DNA from: Gemmataceae bacterium
GTDB taxonomy: Bacteria; Planctomycetota; Planctomycetia; Gemmatales; Gemmataceae
DNA: 38,394 nucleotides
Direction of reading: 5' to 3'
Assembly (NCBI GenBank): GCA_003136315.1
Contig: PLDW01000301.1
Location: 1-38,394, forward strand
Shown: positions 7,774 through 16,721 of the stretch, one piece after another
Layout of the letters: every line of letters begins with the position of its first letter
Numbering within the stretch: the stretch's first letter is position 1
The notes under the pieces: generated by a model
Databases searched by the model: none
Seen by the model: only the letters and a program-made list of their open reading frames with translations
What the model was told of the DNA's origin: nothing
Made by a program: the position numbers and the translations under genes

Positions 7774-8544
7774 ATGGCCCTCCGAAAATTGCGATGGTTG
7801 TCAGCCGGCCTGCTGACGGTCATCGCTCTCATTGCCGCACCAGCCCGTTCTGAAGCGGGGACCGAGATCCTGATTCAGGAACTCAACTCCAGCGGCACTG
7901 CCGTCGGCCCGCAGCAGATCTTCAACGGCCTGACGTCGGTCTCCACTGCCACCCCTGACTTCAGTGTGGTTCAGGTGACGGTCAACCCGTCATCCTTAAT
8001 CGGGTCGCTGACCACCAGCGTGACAGCACAAACCGCTACGAACTTCTCCGGGGACAATTATTACCAGCTCCAGATCATCGTGATGAGCGACGGGTTCACA
8101 AACCCATTTCCAGGCGGTGCCGGTAACGTGACCAACAGCGCCGGGGCCTCGACGGCTTTCCAGGATTCATCGGGAAACTCGCTCGGAAACAACATCGTCA
8201 CGAACCAGACCCAGTTATTCACATCAATCGGAGGTACGGCCCTCGGGCCAGCGACCCCGATCGCGACCGATATTCTCCCGGTCCCGACAAGCCCGCCGAC
8301 CCGGATCACCAACAACATCATCCCCGGTATCCCGGGGACGTACGCGATTGAATCGACAATCACCATCATGGCTCAGCCGACGAATGGTGAGACGATTGCG
8401 GCCGGGTCCACGCTGGGTGACACCGCTGGCTCGACTGTCCTCCCTGCTGCGGTTGTGCCAGCCCCCGCGAGCGTGCTGTTGGGCTTGGCCGCTCTCCCGG
8501 TTTTCGGGCTTCGCCGAATCCTCCGCCGCAAAACGGTGGCCTGA
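7774..8544 (+). CDS. PEP-CTERM-like exported protein (VPAPAS variant)
   Basis: Exported protein of 256 residues. GAGGAG precedes the ATG. The signal peptide covers residues 1-29 (LRWLSAGLLTVIALIAAPARS, cleavage near EAG). The mature part (30-225) is rich in Ser, Thr, Asn and Gly with short beta-type strands (VVQVTVNPSSL, NYYQLQIIV) and no Cys, like many PEP-CTERM surface proteins. The end reads VVPAPASVLLGLAALPVFGL followed by RRILRRK. This has the architecture of a PEP-CTERM tail, but the glutamate of the motif is replaced by alanine, a variant seen in some planctomycete members. A putative sigma-54 promoter lies upstream and a strong terminator follows, so the gene is probably transcribed alone. 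The molecular role is unknown. Confidence 0.75.
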   Translation: MALRKLRWLSAGLLTVIALIAAPARSEAGTEILIQELNSSGTAVGPQQIFNGLTSVSTATPDFSVVQVTVNPSSLIGSLTTSVTAQTATNFSGDNYYQLQIIVMSDGFTNPFPGGAGNVTNSAGASTAFQDSSGNSLGNNIVTNQTQLFTSIGGTALGPATPIATDILPVPTSPPTRITNNIIPGIPGTYAIESTITIMAQPTNGETIAAGSTLGDTAGSTVLPAAVVPAPASVLLGLAALPVFGLRRILRRKTVA

Positions 8545-8601
8545 GTTGGGATGTGATCGCCGCCGGGAAGCGTTTTGTTCCCGGCCAACTTGTGCTAGGG
8601 T

Positions 8602-8628
8602 AAACGGGGGCAAACTGCCCCCGTTTTT
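8602..8628 (+). terminator. Rho-independent terminator
   Basis: A perfect ten-base-pair stem (AAACGGGGGC with GCCCCCGTTT) closes a five-base loop (AAACT) and runs directly into a T-rich tract. It sits 58 bases after the PEP-CTERM-like gene and 37 bases before the giant TPR gene, separating the two transcripts. Confidence 0.92.
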
Positions 8629-8664
8629 CGTTTTCCTCGACTCCGCGTCACAGAGGGGGTCATC

Positions 8665-11600
8665 GTGCGACGTGTCCTGAGCTGGAAACGGCTGTCGATC
8701 GTACTCATGGTTCTGCTCACCATCTCCGCCGCGACCTATGGGGTCCACACGGTCCAGATTCGGCGTCAGTCAGCAGTCCTGAAAGATCGCGCGGCCCAGT
8801 TGGAGAAGGATCCGCAGCGAGTCGAGGAGGCGATCGCACTCTACGAGCAATATCTCAAGTTCAAAAAAACGGACGAGGAAGCGTTTAGCCGATATGCGGC
8901 ACTTCATTTGGGCCAGGCCAAGGAGGACTCGAAGAAAACCGAAGACGCCGTGAAGGCGACGGAAGCGTTCCTCCGACAATTTCCGAGCCACCCCCAGGAA
9001 CGGCGGGCCTTGGTCGATCTCCACATCAAGCTTGGCCATTTGGCGTTGGCCAAGCAACATATCTCCATGCTCTTCAGTACTCCGAATGCAAATGCCGAGA
9101 ACGACCCCGACCTGCATGACAAAGCGGCAACGTGCGAAATGGGCCTCGGGGAGTTCGCGAAAGCGATCGAGCATTTGAATACGGCCATCGAGACCAAGAA
9201 AGCCCCCCCCCGTATCTTTGAACGCATTCTGGGGATGTTAAACAGTAACAAGTCGTTTTCGGATGAACGTTACACGGTGGCGAAGTATCTCCAAATCCTT
9301 CTCGACGAGGAGCCGTACAAATCGGACGTTGAAGCCCGAATTGTGGCCGCGCGGTTCATGCTCGTGCGGGGGGAAATCAAGAACGCGCGGAAGAATATCA
9401 CCGATGCGCTGACCCTGATGCCTGGCGGGGCGACCAGCGCCGATGTCCTGATCGCTGCGGCCGAGTTGGAGCGGGTCGAGATCAAGGGACCGGAGACGTA
9501 CGAACCACAGCTCAAAAAGATGCAAGGGCATCTGGAGAAAGCATTCGCAGCTCACCCACGCGATGTGCGGGTCGGGTTGCTGCTCTCGGATGTACTCAGA
9601 GACCTGGGCGATCGGACCAAGGCAATCACGATCCTTCGCACCTCAGCCGAAGCACTCGGCGACCTGAACGATCAGTTCACTCTGGTGATCGACCGGCTTC
9701 TCGACATGGGCGAACAGGAGTTATCTGCCGCCTTGATCGCTCGCATCGCTGCCTCCGATGTCGACAAGGGCCGAATCGTGAAATACTTCAACGGTCGGAT
9801 GGCTCTCCTCAAAAGCGACTGGCATCAGGCCCAAGTGTTACTGAATGAGGTCGCCCCGTTCCTGGCCCGGGTACCCGAGTTCCACAAGAAAGCGATGGTT
9901 GGGCTCAGTTACTGCTATGAAGTTTATCAGAATCCTGACAAGCAACTGGAATGCTCCGTCGCTGCACTCAAGGACGACTCGCGTTTTCTCCCTGCGATGA
10001 TCGGGGAGGCCGAGGCCCTCTTTCGCCTCGGCCGGGTCCGAGAAGCCTTACCACGCTACAAGATCATCGTCAGTGCCTACAAGCTCGAGGTATACAGGTC
10101 GAGATTGGCCCGTCTGGAGCTCCGGGCGGTCCTACTCCAGCCACCCCCCAGCCGGAATTGGGAGGCTTTCGAGGAGAGCCTCGGACCTCCCGAGAGACGG
10201 ACGGCCGAACTCCACATCATGCACGCCGAATCGCTTGCCGGCCGCGGCCAACCTGAGAAGGCCACTGCCATTCTTGCCGAGGTCGTTCAGAAAGATCCCA
10301 AGAACATCCCGGCCTGGGTCGCCCTGGGTCGGATGCAGGGGCAGGGGCGGCCGGATCTGGCACTTTCCAGGCTCGATCAAGCCGAGAAATCGGCCGGGGA
10401 TTCCGTCGACCTGCGGCTTGCCCGAGCGCTCATGTTTGCGAGCCGCACGAAGAAGCCGGCTCCCGACGAGATCCGCGCGCTGGCGAGTGGTGCAGGGAAG
10501 TTCGACAAGGCAGAACAAGGGCGGCTTTGGCGAGGTCTCGGTGAGACCGCCTCACGGGCAGCCCACGCCGTTCCACCAGCCGATGCGGGTCCGATGTGGG
10601 GGCTGGCCATTGAGTGTTTCCAGATGGCTGCAGGACTGGACCGAAACGACCTGATCGCCCGCGCTGTGCTGGTCGATGTCGGGCTGTCGGCCGGACGAAA
10701 GGATGTGATCGATGCGGCCCTCGCAGGGATTGCCGAGGTTGAAGGTCCACGGGGACCAATCGGTTCCCTCGGCCAGGTCGTCGTCCGCCTTCCCGATGTG
10801 CGGAAGAATGAGGACAAAGCGACCCGGGCCGCGGAGATTCGAGAACTGCGGGATCTGGCAGGGGTGGCCAAGGCAGGGCGGCCAGGGTGGAGCCGGGTCT
10901 ACGTCGCCCTGGCCCGACTGGACGAACTGGAGGGGCTCAATGACGCTGCGCTGGCCAATTACCTGGAGGCGATTGCCAAGGGCGAGAAGGAGGAGTTCGT
11001 CATTCGCCGGGCCGTTGAACTCCATCGAGACCGCAAGCAAGACGACCAGGCCGCCGCGCTGCTGAACTCCCTCCACGCCGAGGTTCCCTTGCCCGAAGAC
11101 CTGGAGAGGTTCCGGGCCATCAAGGATCTCCTCTCCCGGGACATCCCCAAGGGCGAGCGGCCAACGATCGAGCGGGTTGCACCAGGGGACTCTCGGGACT
11201 GGCGAATACTCCTCCTTCGCGGCGCTCTGCTCGCTGCGATCGAAGAAGACGCGGATGCCCAGAAGGCCTTCGAGAAATCCGTCGAGTTTGGCCCTCACGT
11301 TGCGGAAACATGGGGCGCAATGGTCGCCCATCTGGTGCGAATTGGCCAGACCGATCGAGCCAAAAAAGCGGTCAGCCAGGCTGAAGCCTGGCTCAAAACG
11401 CACCCTGACCAGACTGATGCAGCGAAGGCCGAGTTGATCCTAGCCCAGGCCACATCCTATGAGTTGATCGGAGACATCGAGACAGCCGAGGCTCGATACC
11501 GGGAGGCAGCCCGTGTCGGCCATGCGGAACTGAACCCCAACCGGCAACTCGTCCTGTTCCTCCAGCGGTCAGGGAGGAAAATGGAGGCGGACCGCCTGTT

Positions 11601-13053
11601 GGGCGCTCTCGCCGACTCCCCCGGCCAGGATCTGGCCCGCTGGGCTCGTCGGCATCTCGCCATCACCATGACGGCCTTCTCGGATGCCTACACCCAGCGT
11701 GCAACCGCCCTCCGCTTGATCGATCAGAACCTTGCCAGCGGCCCCAAGGACCAGGAAGACATCAAGGCCCGGGCGATCGTCTTGACGGTCGATCCGGTGA
11801 CCCGCGAGGAGGGGCAGAAGACGCTCCGAGATTTCTCCAAGTGGGGGGAGTTGACCCCAGACGAATACTTCCTGCTGGGGCGGCTCTATTTCGATCAGGG
11901 GAAGGTGTATGATTCGGTCGAGTATTATGAGAAGGCCGCCCGCACCCGCGCGGGGCTGACCTCTGAGCACCTCTCCCGCCTGGTCCAGATTTACCTGGGT
12001 ATCAACAAACTCGACCTGGCCCGATCCACGCTCGAGCGCCTCAAAGCATTCGCTCCCCGCACCTGGGAGCCGATCCGTGAGGAGGCCCGGATTCTACGAC
12101 GAGAAGCTGCCATCGCCGAGAAATCTGGCGACAAGGAACGTGCCGACAAGCTGACCGAACAGGCCAAGACTCTGATCCTGACGTTCCCCGGGAGTCAGGA
12201 GGAATCTTTTATTCGGAGCCGGACCGGACCACTCCTGAGCGAACTGGGGTATCCAGCCGAGGTCGAGAAACTTTACACCCGGATCATGAATGAGTCGAAA
12301 GAGTCTGCCTCACACCTTCCCCTGGCGACTTTCTTGATCAACCAGAAGCGGTCTGAGGAAGCGATTGCCCTGGCCCGGAAATTCGAGGCCCGACCAGGGG
12401 TATCGCCTGCGACAACAGGACAGATTTTGACCAGTGCCGTTCGGGTGAAGCCGGCCAACGGAGCGACCGCTCGTGAGGTCGCCACCTGGCTCGACGCTGA
12501 GCTTCGTAAGCCCCACCAGGCCTGGGAAGAGATCTCACTGCTCGGCTCCAAAGCACAACTTTTGGACGCGATGGGGCAGTTTGACGAAGCCAAGTACGAC
12601 GAGGCGATTGCCGTTTACGAGGAGGCCATCCGACGCGTGAAAACCGCCTCGGAGGCAGATGTCCGCCGTGTTGGAGCCGACTACACACTCGTCAACAACA
12701 TGTGCATGCTCCTGGTTCTCCGTCGGCCCAACCAGGCCGATCGGGCAATCCAACTGATGACCGATCGGATTGGGATCCGTGGCCCGTTCCCAGCGTTCCT
12801 CGACACCCGGGCCGTCGCCTACCTAATCAAAGGTGGGAAGACGGAGGAGGCGGCCAACGACCTGAAGCTTGCCCTGATCCAGCACGAAAGGCCAGACTAC
12901 CTCTTCCACCTGGCATGGGCGTATGACAACACGCCGGATAAACGGGTATTGGCTGGGCCACAGTTGGAGAAGGCCCGGCAACTCGGCCTGACCCTCGCGG
13001 ATCTCCACCCCCTCGAAGCTCGGAAGTTCAACGAACTGTATAAGTCGAAGTGA
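8665..13053 (+). CDS. Giant membrane-anchored tetratricopeptide repeat protein (paralogue 1)
   Basis: Protein of 1462 residues built almost wholly from helical TPR-like repeats. The start is GTG with AGAGGGGG seven bases before it. Residues 8-30 form one membrane helix (LSIVLMVLLTISAATYGVHT), with no obvious cleavage site, so the repeat solenoid is probably anchored and faces the periplasm. Repeat signatures are visible throughout, such as EEAIALYEQYLKFKKTDEEA near residue 52, KAIEHLNTAIETK, DSVEYYEKAARTRAG and EEAANDLKLALIQH at the end. TPR solenoids act as protein-binding scaffolds; no enzymatic motif is seen. A paralogue of similar size, with the same anchor and the same C-terminal plan, is encoded at 33084-37367. 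The gene stands alone, after a terminator. The partner and pathway are unknown. Confidence 0.85.
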   Translation: MRRVLSWKRLSIVLMVLLTISAATYGVHTVQIRRQSAVLKDRAAQLEKDPQRVEEAIALYEQYLKFKKTDEEAFSRYAALHLGQAKEDSKKTEDAVKATEAFLRQFPSHPQERRALVDLHIKLGHLALAKQHISMLFSTPNANAENDPDLHDKAATCEMGLGEFAKAIEHLNTAIETKKAPPRIFERILGMLNSNKSFSDERYTVAKYLQILLDEEPYKSDVEARIVAARFMLVRGEIKNARKNITDALTLMPGGATSADVLIAAAELERVEIKGPETYEPQLKKMQGHLEKAFAAHPRDVRVGLLLSDVLRDLGDRTKAITILRTSAEALGDLNDQFTLVIDRLLDMGEQELSAALIARIAASDVDKGRIVKYFNGRMALLKSDWHQAQVLLNEVAPFLARVPEFHKKAMVGLSYCYEVYQNPDKQLECSVAALKDDSRFLPAMIGEAEALFRLGRVREALPRYKIIVSAYKLEVYRSRLARLELRAVLLQPPPSRNWEAFEESLGPPERRTAELHIMHAESLAGRGQPEKATAILAEVVQKDPKNIPAWVALGRMQGQGRPDLALSRLDQAEKSAGDSVDLRLARALMFASRTKKPAPDEIRALASGAGKFDKAEQGRLWRGLGETASRAAHAVPPADAGPMWGLAIECFQMAAGLDRNDLIARAVLVDVGLSAGRKDVIDAALAGIAEVEGPRGPIGSLGQVVVRLPDVRKNEDKATRAAEIRELRDLAGVAKAGRPGWSRVYVALARLDELEGLNDAALANYLEAIAKGEKEEFVIRRAVELHRDRKQDDQAAALLNSLHAEVPLPEDLERFRAIKDLLSRDIPKGERPTIERVAPGDSRDWRILLLRGALLAAIEEDADAQKAFEKSVEFGPHVAETWGAMVAHLVRIGQTDRAKKAVSQAEAWLKTHPDQTDAAKAELILAQATSYELIGDIETAEARYREAARVGHAELNPNRQLVLFLQRSGRKMEADRLLGALADSPGQDLARWARRHLAITMTAFSDAYTQRATALRLIDQNLASGPKDQEDIKARAIVLTVDPVTREEGQKTLRDFSKWGELTPDEYFLLGRLYFDQGKVYDSVEYYEKAARTRAGLTSEHLSRLVQIYLGINKLDLARSTLERLKAFAPRTWEPIREEARILRREAAIAEKSGDKERADKLTEQAKTLILTFPGSQEESFIRSRTGPLLSELGYPAEVEKLYTRIMNESKESASHLPLATFLINQKRSEEAIALARKFEARPGVSPATTGQILTSAVRVKPANGATAREVATWLDAELRKPHQAWEEISLLGSKAQLLDAMGQFDEAKYDEAIAVYEEAIRRVKTASEADVRRVGADYTLVNNMCMLLVLRRPNQADRAIQLMTDRIGIRGPFPAFLDTRAVAYLIKGGKTEEAANDLKLALIQHERPDYLFHLAWAYDNTPDKRVLAGPQLEKARQLGLTLADLHPLEARKFNELYKSK

Positions 13054-13178
13054 TCAAGACACCACTGGCCCTTTGAGGCCGAATTTCTTGCGGGTGGCAA
13101 CGCCGATTCACCTTGTAGGCCGTCGATTTCGAAATGACCATTCGTTACGCTGAGCTTGCGCGGCGACATCCAGACCGT

Positions 13179-13202
13179 AGCCGCACCCTGAAAGGTGCGG
13201 CT
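13179..13202. terminator. Candidate bidirectional hairpin terminator
   Basis: A perfect nine-base-pair stem (AGCCGCACC with GGTGCGGCT) closes the loop CTGAAA. It lies between the convergent ends of the TPR gene (+) and the TIGR03067 gene (-). No T-rich run follows on either strand, so a terminator role rests on position only; it could also be a short palindromic repeat. Confidence 0.45.
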
Positions 13203-13234
13203 CATCAACCCGTCATTCTCACTTGGACGCAGTA

Positions 13235-13702
13235 CTAGTCCACTTTTTTCACTCGCTTGTACACGAGCATCTTCAGGCCGTTCTCCGCAGTCGACTTGAA
13301 CTCAGTCGGCCAATCGTCGCCATAATCTCCGAAACAATCGGTGAACGTGTCTCCGTCTATCTTATAGATCGCTTTATGGAAACGTCTATCATCCTCAGCT
13401 CCGATGTATTCATATGTGATCCGCTTGGCAGTCTTCGTCGGATCGATTGCCGTGACTTTGCCAGGAAGGCTTTTCCCACCGGCCCATTCAAAGCCACCAT
13501 TCTTGAAGGTCAGAATCTTCTCCACCGGATTATCCGCATCGATCAGTTCGACACCGGCGACCTTGTACGAGGTCACCTTCCAGGTGCCATTGAGTTTGGC
13601 CAGATCCTCTTTCGCAGGGTCTTTCTTGTCCTCCGGCACCGGAGCGGCGGACACAGAAAACGCCACAAGCGCGAACAACGCAACTGCCGTCAGTCGGATC
13701 AT
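13235..13702 (-). CDS. TIGR03067-domain exported protein
   Basis: Small exported lipocalin-like protein of a domain family expanded in planctomycetes. GGAGG lies eight bases before the ATG. The signal peptide is MIRLTAVALFALVAFSVSA. The domain opens with the hallmark LNGTWKVTSYKVAGVEL (about residues 37-53) and closes with DGDTFTDCFGDYGDDWPTEF (about 117-136) and LKMLVYKRVKK; family members typically show CF-x(3)-G-x(2)-RPTEF there. The Arg of that motif is Trp here. At 155 residues the length is normal. The function of the family is not known. It is convergent with the giant TPR gene and divergent from the DUF1501 gene. Confidence 0.9.
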   Translation of the reverse strand: MIRLTAVALFALVAFSVSAAPVPEDKKDPAKEDLAKLNGTWKVTSYKVAGVELIDADNPVEKILTFKNGGFEWAGGKSLPGKVTAIDPTKTAKRITYEYIGAEDDRRFHKAIYKIDGDTFTDCFGDYGDDWPTEFKSTAENGLKMLVYKRVKKVD

Positions 13703-13872
13703 GTTCGTTCCTCCAAGTAGCTCGGTGAACCTCCGGCGATCCTACCCAATCTTCCAGCCCACTGCAGCACTCTCGCACGACCCTTTTCTCGGTGTGTTTG
13801 ACTTCACTCGTGACCGCGAGTACTCTAAATCTGCCTACCCCGCCAGCCTGCCGACCGCCGGAGCCCTTCTCA

Positions 13873-15270
13873 ATGCCTCTTACTCAGGCCCCTTGCCTCG
13901 GCCCTAACCGCCGGGATCTTCTGCGTTTCGGTTCTGTCGCGGTTGCCTCTGCTGCACTCGGATCGAGTGTCTTTTCTCGCGCCAGAGCCGCCACTCCCGA
14001 GGCCGGGCACACCTCGAATGACCCTGCGGTCATTTTTGTCTGGCTCCCTGGAGGCCCCCCGCACCAGGACACGTTCGACCTGAAGCCGGATGCTCCAGCC
14101 GAGTATCGCGGAGCGTACAAACCGATCCAGACGAATGTCTCCGGGATCGAGATCTGTGAACACCTGCCTCGACTCGCCGGGGTGGCCGACAAATTCGCCC
14201 TCATCCGCTCCATCTCACATACTTTTGCCGATCACGGTGGGGGGCACAAGCGATTCTTGACTGGCCGCGATCCGCTTCAGCCTGCCGGTTTCGTGAACGA
14301 TACTCCGATGGTTGGCTCAATGGCGGCGGAGGTTCTGAAGGACCGACGGGCGGCTGTCCCCAATTACATCTGCGGCGTGGACGGGGGTCGGCAGGGGATC
14401 GACGTCTTCAGCTTTGGGTCGGCCTACCTTGGGCCACAGACCCACCCGTACATGGTGGTCGGAGACCCTTCCGAAGCGGCCTTCGAGGTGAAAAACCTGT
14501 CGCCTGTGGCTGGGACCGCCGAGAAACTCCCGGACAGGCTCGCCCTTCTCAATCGCCTCGACAGGCCACTGGCTGGGTCCGAGGCTTCGGGACTGGGGAT
14601 GGATGCCATCCGCCAGCGGGCGGTCGGACTCCTCACGACCGACACCGCACGGGGGGCTTTCGACCTCGCCAAGGAGTCCGTGAAGGTTCGGGAACGGTAT
14701 GGGATTCACCGCTACGGGCAGCGAGCGCTGATGGCGCGGCGGTTGATCGAACACGGGGCAAACTGGGTGACGATGGTGATGGAGAACGCCACTCCGCCGG
14801 GTGCCACAATGAAACCGAATCACACCTACAACTGGGACTCGCACGCGGTCAACTGTCACATCTTCGAGGACACCCAGTTTAAGCTTGGGTTTCTCGATCA
14901 GGCGATTTCCGCGCTGATTGAGGATCTCTACTCCCGCGGCCTGAATCGCCGCGTGCTTTTGGTGGTCACGGGTGAGTTCGGCCGGACACCGCGAATCGAG
15001 TACGACAAGAAGACGGGCCGTCCCGGGCGTGATCACTGGCCCCAGGCGATGAGTATCCTGGTCAGCGGTGCATGCAAAACCGGTCAGGTTGTGGGGAGCA
15101 CCACCGCCAGGGCTGAAGTTCCGAAAGACCGGCCGTTAACGCCGAACGATTTGTGGGCGACAGTGTTTCAGCATCTCAATATCGACTACAACCGGACATC
15201 GTTCCTGGACGGCACTGGCCGCCCAATGCCGTTGCTACCGTATGGCGATGTCATCGGAGAGCTGACGTGA
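13873..15270 (+). CDS. DUF1501 family Tat-exported protein
   Basis: Protein of 465 residues from the DUF1501 family, abundant in planctomycetes and related to alkaline-phosphatase/sulfatase-fold proteins. I chose the ATG at 13873: it gives a normal twin-arginine signal (NRRDLLRFG, then VAVASAALGSSVFSRARA). An in-frame ATG at 13792 would add 27 residues before the Tat signal. Family landmarks follow: VIFVWLPGGPPHQDTFDLKP, EICEHLPRLAGVADKFALIR, SISHTFADHGGGHKRFLTGR, and near the end LVVTGEFGRTPRIEYDKKTG and GRDHWPQAMS. These Asp, His and Glu residues could bind metal. In many planctomycetes DUF1501 genes follow DUF1549/DUF1553 cytochrome genes; none is here. A palindromic repeat follows the stop codon. 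Confidence 0.9.
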   Translation: MPLTQAPCLGPNRRDLLRFGSVAVASAALGSSVFSRARAATPEAGHTSNDPAVIFVWLPGGPPHQDTFDLKPDAPAEYRGAYKPIQTNVSGIEICEHLPRLAGVADKFALIRSISHTFADHGGGHKRFLTGRDPLQPAGFVNDTPMVGSMAAEVLKDRRAAVPNYICGVDGGRQGIDVFSFGSAYLGPQTHPYMVVGDPSEAAFEVKNLSPVAGTAEKLPDRLALLNRLDRPLAGSEASGLGMDAIRQRAVGLLTTDTARGAFDLAKESVKVRERYGIHRYGQRALMARRLIEHGANWVTMVMENATPPGATMKPNHTYNWDSHAVNCHIFEDTQFKLGFLDQAISALIEDLYSRGLNRRVLLVVTGEFGRTPRIEYDKKTGRPGRDHWPQAMSILVSGACKTGQVVGSTTARAEVPKDRPLTPNDLWATVFQHLNIDYNRTSFLDGTGRPMPLLPYGDVIGELT

Positions 15271-15282
15271 CGGAGGGAAAAC

Positions 15283-15438
15283 GGCCCGCAGATGCCGCAG
15301 ACTTCGACGCAGATGAAATCAGATAAAACAAGATTCAGCGATCATGACAGGATGAACGCGGCCTTCGATACAGACTCTTCATCATGTCATCTTCTTATCT
15401 GATTTTATCTGCGTCGAAGTCTGCGGCATCTGCGGGCC
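15283..15438. repeat. Palindromic intergenic repeat, family A copy 2
   Basis: Arms at 15283-15326 and 15395-15438 are 44-base inverted copies with a single mismatch; both contain GGCCCGCAGATGCCGCAGAC and ACTTCGACGCAGAT. The 68-base centre has a weaker internal symmetry (TCATGACAGGATGAA against TTCATCATGTCAT). It lies between the convergent ends of the DUF1501 gene and the first aldo/keto reductase gene. It shares its outer arms with the repeat at 3682-3791, which also lies between convergent genes. Confidence 0.93.
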
Positions 15439-15460
15439 ATTCTGCGTTCGTTGCAGCGGG

Positions 15461-16444
15461 TCACGCATGACCGAGGACGGGGTGTGGGCGATACGGCTCT
15501 TCAAGCGACTTGAGTTCACTCGGCTCCAATTTCAGTCCGACGGCTGAAATGGCATCGTCGAGGTGGTGAGGCTTCGACGCCCCGATGATTGGGGCAGTCA
15601 TGCCTGGTTGGTGCAGAAGCCACGCGAGGGCAACCTGTGCGTTCGGGACGCCGCGTTTCTTGGCCACTTCCGTGACCCGATCCACCACAGCGAAATCAGC
15701 GTCTTGGTAGTAGAGCGAATGTGCGAAATCGTCCGTCTTCGCCCGGCTGGTGTCACCGTGGTCGCCAGGACGGCGGTTGCCGGTCAGGAACCCGCGCGCC
15801 AGTGGACTCCAGGGGAGTAGTCCCAGCCCCTCATCCCGGCAGAGCGGATTCACCTCTCGCTCCTCCTCGCGGTAGACGAGATTGTAGTGGTTCTGCATGG
15901 TCACGAACCGGGCCAGACCGAGCCGGTCCGAGGTGTAGAGCATCTTCGCCAACTGCCACGCGAACATGCTCGATGCGCCAAGGTGAAGCACCTTCCCAGC
16001 CTGGACCACAGCGTCGAGCGCTGTGAGTGTCTCCTCGATTGGCGTCGTCGAGTCGAAACGGTGAATCTGGTACAGGTCCACGTAGTCCAGTTGGAGCCGC
16101 TTCAGGCTGGCATCGATACTGTGTCGGATGTGCTTGGCGCAGAGTCCTCGCTCGTTGGGTGTCTTTCCAGTCGGGTGGAACACCTTGGTGGCGATCACCA
16201 CCTGGTCTCGCGGGATCGCCAATTCGCGGAGGGCTCGCCCGAGAACCTCTTCGCTTGCCCCATTCGAGTACATGTCGGCGGTGTCGAAGAAGTTGATCCC
16301 CGCCTCCCACGCACGCCGGAAGAACGGTCGGCTGGCATCGTCATTCAAAACCCACGCCCGCCACTGGCTACTCCCGTAGGTCATGCAGCCAAGACAGATT
16401 CGTGAAACCTTGATGCCGGTCCGACCGAGATTGACGTACTCCAC
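15461..16444 (-). CDS. Aldo/keto reductase 1
   Basis: NAD(P)H-dependent oxidoreductase of the aldo/keto reductase superfamily, cytoplasmic. I chose the GTG at 16444, preceded by GGAG: it begins the protein at EYVNLGRTGIKVSRICLG, the normal start of the TIM barrel, giving 327 residues. Longer in-frame starts at 16492 and 16543 would add unrelated residues and run into a palindromic repeat. The catalytic tetrad is visible as D54 (FFDTADMYSNG), Y59, K87 (VIATKVF) and H128 (YQIHRFD). Cofactor-binding segments include LPWSPLARGFLTG and PIIGASKPHHLDDA near the end. It resembles the YajO/IolS type that often reduces aldehydes or sugar derivatives; the substrate is unknown. The next gene upstream on this strand encodes a relative, 277 bases away. 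Confidence 0.88.
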   Translation of the reverse strand: MEYVNLGRTGIKVSRICLGCMTYGSSQWRAWVLNDDASRPFFRRAWEAGINFFDTADMYSNGASEEVLGRALRELAIPRDQVVIATKVFHPTGKTPNERGLCAKHIRHSIDASLKRLQLDYVDLYQIHRFDSTTPIEETLTALDAVVQAGKVLHLGASSMFAWQLAKMLYTSDRLGLARFVTMQNHYNLVYREEEREVNPLCRDEGLGLLPWSPLARGFLTGNRRPGDHGDTSRAKTDDFAHSLYYQDADFAVVDRVTEVAKKRGVPNAQVALAWLLHQPGMTAPIIGASKPHHLDDAISAVGLKLEPSELKSLEEPYRPHPVLGHA

Positions 16445-16525
16445 GTGACACTCCGGGAACGAGAAGGGAGCTGTGATGGTCGAGTGGGCCATGCCTGAGC
16501 CGGTCCCGTGGAACGGGATTGCGCT

Positions 16526-16639
16526 GCGAAGCCGGGCCGCCACGGAGGGCGGCCCCTACAGATCAAACCGGGCCGCCACGGAGGGCGACCGTTACAAATC
16601 GCGATGTAGGGGCCGCCCTCCGTGGCGGCCCGGCTTCGC
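16526..16639. repeat. Palindromic intergenic repeat, family B copy 1
   Basis: A 34-base arm at 16526-16559 and its exact inverted copy at 16606-16639 both hold GGGCCGCCACGGAGGGCGGC. A third, diverged unit (16568-16594) lies between them in the orientation of the first arm. The element fills the gap between the two aldo/keto reductase genes. A second copy lies at 25574-25641. Confidence 0.93.
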
Positions 16640-16721
16640 ACAAACACAAGGCTTGACCTGGCACCAACCCGCCCTGCCGCCCAATCGATGACCACCGCCC
16701 GAGAAGGGCGACCACCCCCAA

